Source: Dillenia suffruticosa
Lineage: Eukaryota > Streptophyta > Magnoliopsida > Dilleniales > Dilleniaceae
Direction: 5' to 3'
Assembly: GCA_033439265.1 (NCBI GenBank)
Contig: JAVTVX010000021.1
Span: forward strand, 16,209,001-16,273,000
Length of the DNA stretch: 64,000 nucleotides
Under the pieces are notes generated by a model, which was not told where the DNA came from, did no database searches, and was given only the letters and a program-made list of their open reading frames with translations. A program made the position numbers and the translations under genes. Shown piece after piece: positions 24,859-36,423 of this stretch (the first letter of the stretch is position 1; each line of letters starts with the position of its first letter).

Positions 24859-27800
24859 ATGTTAGCAAAGTTGATGACCTTGTTGAGGGCCTGTTGGTGG
24901 CCTTCACCGGATCCGAGTGGTGGTGGTTCGGACGCCGGAGGTAAGCAAGAGGGGCTTCTTTGGTACAAGGATAGTGGGCAGCACCTAAATGGTGATTTTT
25001 CAATGGCTGTTGTTCAGGCCAATAATTTACTTGAGGATCAAAGCCAACTGGAGTCCGGTTCCCTGAGCACTATCGATTCTGGTCCTTTTGGTACTTTTGT
25101 TGGTGTTTATGATGGGCATGGAGGGCCTGAGACTTCACGGTATATCAATGATCACCTCTTTCACCATCTCAAGAGTAAGTAATTTGATTAACAAAGCAGT
25201 TTTGGAATATGTAGTAATGTTTTGTGCATTGATATGTCATGATTTAACTAAAAAAATGATGAGTTTTCTTTGTATTTCAGGGTATGGCACGTTTGATAAA
25301 GTTAGAAAGTTTTAGTTGAATTGATTTGGTGCTTAATTTGAAGGACTTAAAAATAAGCTACAAGAAAGCAATAAATATTTGAACTGGGAAAAGTTTTTCT
25401 ATTTTTGACACTTTTTGTAGAAAATAATTGTATTCCAACATCTTTTCTACGATTAATGTGGCGAACTATTTTGGTTGATGTATAGCTACTTCCAAAAATT
25501 TAATTGCTTGATGAGAAATTTTGACCACAAATAGTTTGTCAACTTTGAAGAAGAAGCCATCAAATTTTAGCTTAACTTTTACCCAACAAATGCTAAAATT
25601 TTGTTTAATACTGAAAATTCAGCATAAAATCAACATTTTGTCTTAAGCCAGTTATCCAACATTCTAGCCATTGCTTTTTTGGGGTCGGAGGTGAACTAAA
25701 GGTTGTCACATTGGTTGATTTTCTGTCAGGGTTTGCTTCTGAGCAGCAATCCATGTCAGTGGATGTTATAAAGAAGGCATTTCAAGCAACTGAAGATGGT
25801 TTTTTGTCTCTTGTTACTAAACAATGGCCGATAAAACCACAGATTGCAGCCGTAGGATCATGCTGTCTTGTTGGTGTTATATGCAATGGGACCCTATATA
25901 TTGCCAACCTTGGTGATTCCCGTGCAGTTCTAGGGAAACTTGTAAAGGCAACCAGTGAGGTTTTGGCTGTTCAATTAACTGTGGAGCATAATGCCTGCAT
26001 AGAGTCTGTGAGAAAGGAGCTGCAATCTCTGCACCCCGACGACTCACAGATTGTAGTTCTAAAGCACAATGTATGGCGTGTTAAGGGCCTAATACAGGTA
26101 TGATCCTCACATGTAGGATGATTTTTGTTTGCTATAGAATCATTTTTCCTCTTGGGTATGCTTGCTGCTTGTGTTATTGACATATTCACTAGACTGTGGA
26201 CTGTGCCTAGTTCTGCATCAGTTGGAGACTAGTTTAAACTTCCCAAGATATTCATCTTGTAAGCCTTTTCTTTCACTTAATATTGTTAATTTGGCTCTAG
26301 TGTGGAGCACAGCCCATGTCTCTGTAAAGATGGATGTATAGCCATATTGGAGACCATAGGACAGCCATGGGAGCTTGAAATTCGTTGTTTAGCTTTAAAT
26401 TCCGGAGTCATGCAGAGCAAACTGCGACCGCCCTCTAATAACTGTTAACAAAATGGACCCTCACTGAAAGAGCCCATTAGAGTTCAAAATCCAAAAGATG
26501 CCATACTCCAATCCAGGATCTCTGATAGACAAGAAGTGCTTCTTGGTGTTATTTTTTAAGAAGTAAAATAGTTTTGTTTGTCACCATCGATGACTAACAC
26601 CACACCAGATGAATAACACCATACATATGCAAGATAATCCACATATGGTTCAATTAAAATAGGTCCGAGCCCGACAGAATGGATTTGGGCTTTGAAGTCC
26701 TCTGATACCATGATATGGGAGAACTTGACTTCTACCTTAGCATCTAGCTATTAAGGTGGAGGGTTCTTGAATTTTTATACCATGCTCTAAAAATTGAGTT
26801 AGTCGATGTGAGACTTAAAATAGCTAAAGAATAGAGCAGATTTTCAACAGCTAGATGTTTATTTTAAAAGTGAAAATTCTCTGCTCGTTCTTTCCTAACA
26901 AATTTGCTTATCATATAAGTGTCCTTTTTGTTTGTATGCTTCTTTAATTATGCAACTTCTTTTTTCCCTGCAGGTTTCAAGATCTATTGGTGATGTGTTC
27001 TTGAAAAAGGCTGAGTTCAACAGGGAGCCTTTATTTGCTAAATTTCGTCTGAGTGAACCTTTGAAAAGGCCGATATTGAGTGCTGAGCCATCAATTTCAG
27101 TGCATCAGCTGCAGCCACATGATCAATTCATCATATTTGCATCTGACGGGCTATGGGAGCATCTAACTAATCAGGAGGCTGTTGACATAGTTCAGAATCA
27201 TCCTCACAGCGTATGTTATCTATCCTATAATAGTTAATTTTCTTGAGTTCTATTCGGGATTTTTCATAAAATGCACAAATAAACAAAGAAAAGAATGGTA
27301 TCTTCTTAAAAATAGATACCTTACTCTAAGCTGAAGATGAAGGAAAAGAGAGAACAGCATCTACCTATGACCAAACATCTCAGTTGCCATACATCTAGAT
27401 TTTATCTTCAAAACTGGAGCTTAATGTGGGTTCTTTTTTATGCTTGAGTACTCTGTTTCTCTTTGGTTGATATTGGGGAGGAGCTTAAGATTTTTCATGC
27501 CATTCTAGGTAGCAATCTCCCATTTTTCTTGTGAGCTGATGCATTAGCACAATACATACTGTTCAATATTTGAATCTCTTCAGAATACCAGGCATCTCAT
27601 TTCAAAGAAAAGGAGAACAAAATGGATGTCCTTGTAAATCCCTAAGACTTATGCCAGAAGACCTGCAGTAACGCAAGTTTTGGCCCGGGGGGGGGGGGTC
27701 AATTTGATTCCCAACTCTTTCAGTTTGTTGCCGCTTACCACGCCAGAGTGTTTTTCACTGTCCCATGGGGTTTGCTTCAACTTGCTTTTCAATGGCTTTT

Positions 27801-28341
27801 GAAAACAAAGCTTCGGCATTAGAGACCGTATAATCTGATGTGCTAAAATTGTGTCTCTGAAATATTGTAGGTGTACACTATAATAAGCATCCTTTCTTTA
27901 TCCATGATCTTACCCTCTTTATTGAAGGTGTAACCATTTTTTCTTCTGAAATCTGAATGGTCGGTCACAGAACAATTTCCAGATCTTTTAACTTGACATC
28001 ACTCATAATAGATATGCGGACTTGCAGGAGGGAATCACTCAATTACATGTATATTGTTTCCGTTGATTCAGGGAAGTGCTAGGAGGCTGGTGAAGGCAGC
28101 GCTCCAAGAAGCAGCAAAGAAGAGAGAGATGCGGTACTCAGATTTGAAGAAAATTGATCGTGGGGTTCGCAGGCATTTTCATGATGACATCACAGTAATA
28201 GTTGTCTTTCTCAATTCCAATCTCATCAGTCGAGCTAGCTCAGTCAAGTCCCCTAGTATATCCATGAGAGGGGGTGGGATCAACTTGCCTTCAAACACTC
28301 TCGCCCCCTGTGGAACGCCAACAGAAGCCGGTGCCACCTGA
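24859..28341 (+). CDS. Protein phosphatase 2C, clade D
   Basis: Four coding exons: 24859-25174, 25730-26097, 26974-27210 and 28072-28341, totalling 396 residues. All introns are GT-AG and frame is kept. PP2C enzymes are Mg/Mn-dependent Ser/Thr phosphatases. Metal-binding and core motifs are intact: [12 protein letters not shown] (Asp85 and Gly86 of DGHGG), [32 protein letters not shown] and [10 protein letters not shown]. The N-terminus [13 protein letters not shown] and the block [20 protein letters not shown] are hallmarks of plant clade D. In Arabidopsis several clade D members dephosphorylate plasma-membrane H+-ATPases and are inhibited by SAUR proteins in auxin-driven growth; others act on immune kinases. 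Length is normal for the clade. The start was chosen because the clade-specific N-terminus begins there. Intron 2 carries transposon-like DNA (about 26300-26850). The exact clade member cannot be assigned. Confidence 0.95.
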
Positions 28342-29415
28342 AGAACTTGTCTGTTGTGCTATTGTCTTCTGTGAATACCGGGGAGCCTCCAAAAGAGAGA
28401 TTGAAGAGGAGTAGGCTTCAATTCTTTAATGTACACTATAACTTTTTCCTTTTTGAACTCGGAACTAATACTCGAGTTTAGCTTCTGCGAATGAGAAAAT
28501 AGAGAACCGGGAAGAAAGGAGGGCCTCAAGGTGAAAGTTTCTATTAGTAACTTCCTTGGGTTCACACGTCTTTTCCTTGTTTTTATCTTAATTCAAAATT
28601 TTCCTCTTTGACGCCATTTCAAGTTCTTGGGACTGCCCTTACGTTGGTGTAAATAGAGAAGTGCTTTACATGAGGGCGGGGTGCATTGGTTGTTACCTTG
28701 CATTGAGAACAGAAGACTGAAGCGATTTTTATGTTTACAGGAACGAATTTATCTAGGAAATGATCAGTGAGATGATCACATAAGTGCTGCATGTAGGGTG
28801 TCACTGCTAAACGAGGTGAACCTGCGCGTGATCTATAAAACAGTATAAATGACGCGAGTTTTTCCGGCACTAGATGAGTTAAATGAGTTTTGCCAGCATT
28901 TCAAAAGTGCTTTCTACAAGTTACTTGGTCTGGCATAGTAGTTTAAAAGTGGTTCACAATGCTAAGAAAGATTTGCTTTGATTAAACTTATTTTAAATAA
29001 CTTATAAAATTTATAAATTAATTTTGAAATTTATAACATCCTATATTTCATTTTTAAAATAAATTATTAAAATATTTAGATAAAATAAGATAAATAGGTT
29101 ATAAGATATTTCCTGAATTTAAGTTATTGTTTTGTTTGATAATAAATTACTATAAGTTCTTTTATCGTCAAAATGATTAAAAATAATAAATTATCATTAA
29201 TATCATATAAATAGCTATTTATAAACTCCTTTGAAAAAAAAATATCGAAAAAATTATAAAATTATAAAACCTAAAATATCTTATAAAATATTTTAATAAA
29301 TTATAAATTTAGTCGTCTAAAATAGTTGAATTTTTTTATTCAACTTATTTTCCTAAAGAGGTTGGGTTTAAATATTTTATTACCGGGTCAATCTAGCTCG
29401 TTTTTGTCCCAAGCA

Positions 29416-29468
29416 CGGTGAATTATAACCAGATAAATGGTCCAAGAAAATTACGTTTTTTATTTTAT

Positions 29469-29499
<31 letters not shown>

Positions 29500-29645
29500 G
29501 GCGGGGGGTGTGTGGTTTTGCCTTTGGCCTCATTAAAATACATTGGAATGGTAAGTCTCGTATCCCACGGATATAGGGTTGGCCTAGTCATAGTACATGG
29601 TAGAGTAAGCTCTTCTTTGGGCATGAATAGGTAAGACTATGGCTC
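29416..29645. repeat. Dispersed repeat, copy 1
   Basis: Shares ordered blocks with 31063-31245: GGTGAATTATAAC at the left edge, then TTAAAAT-CAT-GGAATGGT, AGTACATGGTAGA and AAGCTxTTCxTTGGGC. Copy 1 contains the G run at 29481-29501. Probably a non-autonomous transposable element of unknown family. Confidence 0.6.
29481..29509. repeat. Poly-G run (21 G, then C, then Gs)
   Basis: Longest G homopolymer in the window, inside dispersed repeat copy 1 and preceded by a T run. Confidence 0.95.
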
Positions 29646-30731
29646 TTGTTATTATTATTATTTTTTATTATCAAATTTTAGAATTATATTTTAATTAATT
29701 TAATATAAATATTTATAAATTATTTTATTAGAGAATAACTTTTTTAATATATATATATATTTTTAATTTTAAAATCGAAACTCAACGGCGGTTTGTTAAT
29801 AAACTAAATCTATCATGAGATTATTGTTTGGTGTTAATAATGAGACATGACCCACGGAAAAGGGATTCATTTGCCCATGTTAAGGGCATTGAATTTAACA
29901 AATGGAATGTTGACACAATGGATAACGATTAAGATAAGGGCACTAAATCATTTAAATTTTAAAATTTAAATTAAAAAAAAAAATTATATTAAAAAATTTT
30001 CTTCATAAATCATATCCGATGATCCGATAATACTCAAACCAGATTAAAAAGAGACATCTGGGATATCTTAGACTTTTAGCATATGTCCCATATGGAATTA
30101 ATAAAGTTTTAACCCCAAAAATTAAGATTTTACCCTCCAACTTTTGTCTCTGAACCTAGGTTAAAAGGAAAAATTCCTTCCATGACTGGGTAGCCAGTGA
30201 TGTTCAAAACAACATTAAATATCACTCGATAAAAACTTTGGTGGCATAAAAAATCTTAAAATCAAAATCTTCTAGTACTAGGATCGGGAGCAATTGAGAT
30301 CAAATCTCCCAGATAATAATGTAATATTAAGATCTTTCTCCATAAAGACGCATTTTTTTTTGGGGTTAAAATAAATCCTCCGCCAAGCACTTCAGATTCC
30401 AGACCTAAGCTTCTAATAAAAATTAGACAGAGCATGGATGCAAATCTAAACATAGATATCCTCAAAACGAAGATTCATAAGGAAAAAAAAAAAGAAAAAT
30501 CTAAATTAGATATTCAGACTCCTACGTTCTTCCAGAGGATCTTGAAACTAAAGGGCGGCCAGAGATCTAAGTAAACAAGTGCTCCCAAGAGGGTTTTGTA
30601 GAAACAATACAAATTCGTCATCTGAGGCGATTCAGGTGAAATAGGTTCCAATTTTGTTCCACCTTCTCTCGGATAAGAGAGGAAAATTGAAAACCTACTT
30701 CACTTGAATCGGCTCAGCGAACTTGAGCTAG

Positions 30732-30733
<2 letters not shown>

Positions 30734-30772
<39 letters not shown>
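30734..30772. repeat. (GA)n microsatellite
   Basis: GA dinucleotide tract of about 38 bp just left of the 86-bp tandem repeat. Confidence 0.95.
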
Positions 30773-30776
<4 letters not shown>

Positions 30777-30791
30777 ATTTAGGGCTAATAT

Positions 30792-30956
30792 GTATGGTGT
30801 GGCGTCATCTAAACCCTATTTGTTTTATACAAAATGGGTCTATTTGGGCTCCCCCAGCTGTCGTGCAGGGCAAACGCGTATGGTTTGGTGTCATCTAAAC
30901 TCTGTTTATTTTACACAAAATGGCCCCCGGTGGGCTCACCCATCTGTTGGGCCAGT
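30792..30956. repeat. 86-bp tandem repeat, two diverged units
   Basis: Units at 30792-30877 and 30878 to about 30956 share GTATGGT-TGG-GTCATCTAAA, TTTTA-ACAAAATGG and GGGCTC-CCC. Several substitutions separate them. It lies next to the second dispersed-repeat copy and may be part of the same element. Confidence 0.8.
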
Positions 30957-31062
30957 GTATGGTAATCCAGAGATGGGCCTCCCATGGGCCCAAAGAAAAG
31001 CGGTATCGTGGGATGGGTCCCAACAGGGCAGTCCCACTCCCACGAAACAGGATCTCTTCGGA

Positions 31063-31245
31063 ACCGGTGAATTATAACTGGGCCAACAATGTAGGAAAGT
31101 TTATTATTGTATTTTCCTTTGGGTGTTTTCGAGGTGTTAAAATTCATAGGAATGGTGAATCTCATATGCGACAGATGTATGGCTCGCCAAGTACATGGTA
31201 GATTTAAGCTTTTCCTTGGGCCTGTGTAACAAGACAACAAAATGG
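31063..31245. repeat. Dispersed repeat, copy 2
   Basis: Same ordered blocks as 29416-29645, in the same orientation, but without the long G run. Starts at CCGGTGAATTATAAC and ends near CTTGGGCC. Confidence 0.6.
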
Positions 31246-32074
31246 GCTATTATTTATTTATTTATTTTTTATTATATTAGAATTTGAACATGAGATCACT
31301 AATTTAGAAAGGGGATATGACTATTATGCTGTTCCCTTGGCGACACATGGGCTATTATTAGTTACGTGACATGGCCGTACAATGGTTTTTTCAGTTTAGG
31401 GGTTTCTTTTTTTTTTTTTTATTTCATAGAAAGATTCAAATTTAAAATTTTTAAGAGAAATGAAGGACGACAGTAGTTGAATTATAACTCTCGAGGATCC
31501 TCCTGTATGGAATGGGGTGGGAGAGATTTTTGCACTGCGAGTCATGGGGTTGAGGAAATTTCACTGTCCTGCACCCCTTACAGAGAGTCTTAAAATATAT
31601 AAAATTATATACAATACCCTAAATATTACATAATATATGTTATATATAATTGTTATTAGTAATTTAATTTATATTTAAAAGATAAAAAAGAGAAACTCTA
31701 ATTGAAATTATTATTCCCTCTTCATTTACTCTAATTCATCTTTTCTTTCTCGTTTTATTCTCAATATTCTATCGCTGCCATTCCCCCGCTCTACCTATAA
31801 GTTCCTCCACTGATAAATTTCACTTATATTTTAGTTATTTTTAACTCAAAATCTCTATATTGTACAATAAATGAAAATATAGATATCAGTGATATAAATG
31901 TAGTCAATAGTTTAACACAAGTTTGTATTTTATTTTTTATACTATTTTAAAGAATAGACTTATAGTCTTAATCTGATTTTTAACAAAAATCAAGTCATAT
32001 AGGGGATGATTTGGTGAATTAATCAAGTGGGGTTTTAATTTAAATTCATACCTAAATTATTTTCTTATTAAATA

Positions 32075-32130
<56 letters not shown>
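32075..32130. repeat. (GAT)n microsatellite
   Basis: About 18-19 uninterrupted trinucleotide units, roughly 1 kb upstream of the first DUF630/632 gene. Confidence 0.95.
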
Positions 32131-32131
<1 letters not shown>

Positions 32132-32528
32132 GTTGAAGAGGCTGTTTGAGAGACCTCTCTTTTAATTTTATGTTCAGGCTATATACATCCAAACTCCAAC
32201 ATGTCAAATTGAGTTTTTAGCTGTACCTTAGTTATTCTTTCTCTTATTAATTCACCAATTTACTTTAATCAGTATATCATATAGAGGCTAGAAGTCTTTA
32301 ATTAACTCAATTTCCCTTATTTGAATAATAGTTTATTTTAGAAATATTTGCTATTTTTATCGGACCAAATCTTTTTTTTTCCTTTGTGAAATCTTTGAAT
32401 CGCCCCTACTAAATGAATATAGATTTAGATTTTGGAATTTTTAGTTAAGTTTCTTTGTATGCAGCATATTTGTAACCGGAAAGTCCTACCTACTTAATTG
32501 GTCTTCTCCCACTGCAATTCACACACAA

Positions 32529-33186
32529 TCTCTCTCTCTCTCTCTCTCTCTCAAGTTGGCATTCCGTGAGATTTGAGTCAATACAGACAGGTAACATTTT
32601 CTTCTTTTCTCAAGTTTCATTGAGCTTAGTAATTCCATGTTCTTGATGTTGTTTAAGTTGCACTACCCCTTTTCTTTTGTGAAAACTAAAAGTTTATATT
32701 ACTCCTTTTCTAAATCAGTGAAGCCATTACTACTTTTATGACATAATTTTCTAATCTTCTATCAGTATTAATACCTACGAGATTAATAGCTATTGAATTA
32801 AAAGAAAAACCGTTCAAAAGGTATAAGCGTTACAAATTACTCTTTTTATCAATTTATATATAGGGTCTGTGTAAAAAGAAAAGTGTTATTCTATATCTCA
32901 ATTGATGAATTTTTATGACCCTTTTTTTTAAAATAATTAAAAAATAAGGGTTAGAACTATTAAAGATTGAAATTAACTATTTTGCTTTTTCAAAACTTAG
33001 TGATTTTTTCATTAAAGAAAAAATTTTAAACTTAGTTTGTCGTTCTTAGTTGAGATTAAATAGCTCGTTTGCAAGTAAAATAGTAAATGATATTAAGATT
33101 TTACAAATTTTGGATTATATTAATTAAAGTATAATTAATCTGAGCCTGAATTATCTTCTTCTTCTTCTTCCTCTTTTCCGCAATAG
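32529..33186 (+). promoter_or_regulatory. Leader with CT tract and 5' UTR intron of the first DUF630/632 gene
   Basis: A CT tract (32529-32552) lies in the presumed leader. GACAG|GTAACA near 32590 is a good donor and a T/C-rich stretch ending CAATAG at 33186 is a good acceptor. They predict an intron of about 596 bp ending two bases before the ATG. The second DUF630/632 gene has an AG directly before its ATG, so it may share this arrangement. Confidence 0.6.
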
Positions 33187-33188
33187 AG

Positions 33189-35074
33189 ATGTGGTGTGGT
33201 GTTTCAACGAAACAAATAATAGCATCATCAATAAGAACCAATGAAAGTGAAGACCCTTTAAATTTAGCTATCAAGAGTTGGAACTTGCTCGGACAAGCTC
33301 ATAAGAACTTCTGTCAAGATCTATATCGCATGGCAAAGTCGATCCACCACTTTGTCTTGGTTAACTCTCCAAAAGAAGAAACCAGGACGGGGACAGAAGA
33401 AGAAGCTACTAGCAATGCAAGCATGGGCACCCTGTCACCCCTATCAGCTGGTAGTCATGTAACTGAAGGCTCATATCAAACTTTTGAGGAACCTAACAAT
33501 GTGAGTGGCCAATCCAATGTTGTAGGTACAAAAGAATGGAAGGAGGCACTAAAGGAGATTAGGCACCATTTTGAGTTGGTTTACCGTGCCGTGGCTACAA
33601 CAAATCTTTCCAAGATGTTGGAAATTAGTGAAGAATCTCTCAAATCTGGTCATAGAAAAATAGATGGTAATGAGATTATTTATTTTATTTTTGACCCTCG
33701 AGCATAGCTTCACTTATCATTTGCTTTTCATGCAGAAAAGTATGGCGGGCTCAAGAAATCTATTGCAACCCATCAAACATTTCCCAAACTGGGGAGTCTC
33801 AAACCAAGATTGGGAGGCTTATCATCCCATAGAGAACATAAGACTAGTGCTGCTTCTGATGAATTAGGAACCACTCTTTCACAAACACTTTGCCGTTTGC
33901 ATGAGTGGGACAAGAAACTCAAGCGGCAACAAGAGGAATTTGAGGTATTCACTCCCTATATAGAAAAACAAGGTTCATGATCTACATAGTTCGTTTGTTT
34001 TATGTTGTTAGAGATTGTGTGATACAGAATCTGTTACATTATTATGATCTTCTTTCTGGAGAGAAGAATGCTAGAGTAGCAAGCTGGGATGCAGAGATGG
34101 AGGTCTCATCCAGACTTGCAGACATATTTTCTGATAGCATGATGACGGAGATAAATGGAGAGTTGCAGACACAAATTATTGACTTGATACAAAGGTAAAG
34201 TAAAACAGATATTAACAACAGAGTTTGTGAGCTAGGAATTTCTACCATCCCAAGACTGTGATGATATTTACAGGGATGGTGACAGAGATAAATCTTAACT
34301 TTCCAAAATTTTATTATTAAAAAGGTTTTTGAAAAACTTCGGATGACTTTCCGCCACATCCAATGGTCACCAGGTTGGGTAGAATGTCCCTTGTGAGCCT
34401 TTACTAATGTAATTCGTTCTTTATTATTGTTTTGCAGTTTAAACATAATGTGGAAGATAATGTCAAAGTCCCACGAGACCCAAATGAAGATCACAGAGAA
34501 TGTTACCCTAAATGTTTGGGACAACTTTGAGCTAAATGCTACCCTCAAACTTTTGACTGAGCTTCAGGTTTGGCAAAAACGGGTGGTCGTGTACATTGCA
34601 AAGCAAGAGGCTTTTATTAAAAATCTCCATGCATGGCTATTAAACTTCCAAGGCCATAAAGCCAACAGCCCCATGCTGGTTGAGATCTGCGACCGGTGGT
34701 TGAGTGGTATGATAATGTTGCCAAAGGTTGTTTCCATTAATGCCTTGAAGGAAAGCATGAAGGGTTTGAAGGGTCGCCAAAGCAAGGAGGGACAACAAAG
34801 GAAAAGAGTCATTAGTTTAAGAAAGAAAGTTCGTGGAAACAAGTACCAATACAAGAAGAAGATGGAGACTTTGTCGTCAAAGCTGAACAAAGAGGAGGCA
34901 AAACATGAGAGCTTTAGAGAAGAAACACAACGAGCCATATCATCCGAGTTGCATCATGGCTTTGGTCTTGTTTTCTGGAACTTAACCAAGTTGTCTAAGG
35001 ATAGCAAAAAAATGTACGAACAACTTTTGGAGTTCGCACAGGCAACAATATTAAACGAATCAAATAAATCTTAA
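33189..35074 (+). CDS. DUF630/DUF632 protein (NRG2-like), Gly2 lost
   Basis: Coding exons: 33189-33666, 33736-33944, about 34064-34194 (or from 34028) and 34438-35074, giving about 484-496 residues. The DUF630-like start (residues 1-57) is followed by a variable linker, EWKEALKEIRHHFELVYRAV, and then DUF632 with LCRLHEWDKKLKRQQEEFE, MWKIMSKSHETQ and LQVWQKRVVVYIAKQEAF. DUF630/632 proteins include Arabidopsis NRG2, a nitrate-response regulator; several are membrane-associated through an N-terminal MGCxxS signal. Here the start reads MWCGVSTKQ where the family has MGC, consistent with one GGG-to-TGG change. The C-terminal part contains an extra Lys/Arg-rich coiled stretch (GRQSKEGQQRKRVISLRKKV). 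Exon 3 is short compared with the paralogue and its acceptor is uncertain. Shorter than typical family members (700 or more residues). Probably expressed but possibly drifting. Confidence 0.8.
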
Positions 35075-36423
35075 ATTACATCCTGTCTTAATTCTTAAAT
35101 ACTGTCCTATAACGACATAAAATTTTGTCCTTGTACTCTAACATTCATGCGGTCTATCTAATATTCTTACTTTATTCATATGATTTTCAAATTAGTGTAT
35201 ATATGGAAGTTATGAATATAAGGGCTCTAGCTAACCTGTTTCGTGGGATTGACCTGGCGGATCCAGTCCCTGGAAACCGCCTTACATCAGGCCTGCGAAC
35301 GGCCCATACAGCACCATATACGGGCCTGACAGCTATTGAGAGCCTAACCCAATAAGACCTAGTAGGACACAAATGACGGGTTGCTGAAAAAATGGGCTTT
35401 GTGTAGTATATTTTACCTGGTTCAGTTAAAAAAATGAGACCCAAGGAGGCCCACTTGGTTTTTTTTGGGTCATCAAAATCCACTTTTTTGGTCATCAAGG
35501 CCCACTTGTTTGAGACACCAAAAACAGTAATGAATGATTGATTCACCGTAAAAAAAAAAAAAATTTCTTTTTGCTTGACCATCTATAACCGGAGTTATAC
35601 TCTAATTAATTAGTTTCAAATCATGATCAGACCCAAATTAGAAGGGAGCTCTCCCAGTGTAATTTTCTTCATTTCTATCATTTGAATTTGAGATCATGAT
35701 TAAGAGGTCTCTTTGTCTCCAAGGGGATGGCCTATTGGTCACAATCGTTCCCTTCCAATCCTGAAATTCAAGGTTTAAATTTTTATGTAAAAAGAAAAAA
35801 AATGATTAATAGGTCTTAGTATTCTTGCTATCAGTTCAATTGTACATTACTAATGGGTGATTCTTTATATCAAAAGAAGACCAAACCCATGATGCAACTC
35901 GGATATTCGTTAATGTTAACCATTAAATATGTATATTTGTTAAACAAAAGAAACTACAGTAATATAATATTTTAATTAATGATATTATGGCACAGCCGAA
36001 TTTGGAAAAGTTGATGTTGGTTCAAATGAGAATAAATCGAGTTTTTAATAGATAAAATTATTACTGTAATAATAATTTTAATTGCTTTATTAAAAATCAA
36101 GTTTTATTTGGAAAATTTTTTATTTTCCAATTTTTTTTTAGAAATATTATAATTAGAATAAAATAAAGTAAAAATAAATTGAGACAAACAGGGTAAAACC
36201 CGATTTTTTTTAAACTTGATCAACAATTTTTGTTGATTGATTCTGTGCATTGACCTTGTTTTGGGTTTTTAAACAATTTTAAAAAATAATTTTTATTTTA
36301 TGTCACAATAGAGGAAAATACTAGAAATTTTTTTATTGCTGAAGTCCTCGAGGAGAACAAAATTATTCCCTCTGCCACAAAAGCATATCAGATTTTAGTG
36401 CAAAACAATGCTAAATTTTGCAG
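35075..36423. other. Region between the two convergent DUF630/632 genes
   Basis: Holds both 3' ends. A less AT-rich block at about 35215-35400 (containing CTGGCGGATCCAGTCCCTGG and GGGCCTGACAGC) interrupts AT-rich DNA and may be an inserted element; its open frames resemble nothing known. The rest is poly-A/T rich. Confidence 0.5.

Larger units (their letters stand above)
28342..32520. other. PP2C 3' flank and repeat-rich intergenic DNA
   Basis: The first few hundred bases are probably the PP2C 3' untranslated region. The rest is AT-rich DNA with a 21-base G run, two related dispersed repeats (29416 and 31063), an 86-bp tandem repeat (30792), a GA tract (about 30734-30772) and a GAT repeat (32075-32130). 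No gene was recognised. Confidence 0.6.

Noticed and set aside
26300-26850. Possible LTR fragment in PP2C intron 2 (GATGTGAGACTTAAAA)
   Set aside because: The phrase resembles common plant repeat ends, but no paired repeat or coding domain was seen, so it was not listed as a mobile element.
30262-31240. Overlapping open frames of 64 to 109 residues on both strands
   Set aside because: They arise from the 86-bp tandem repeat and its GC-richer surroundings; none has family similarity.
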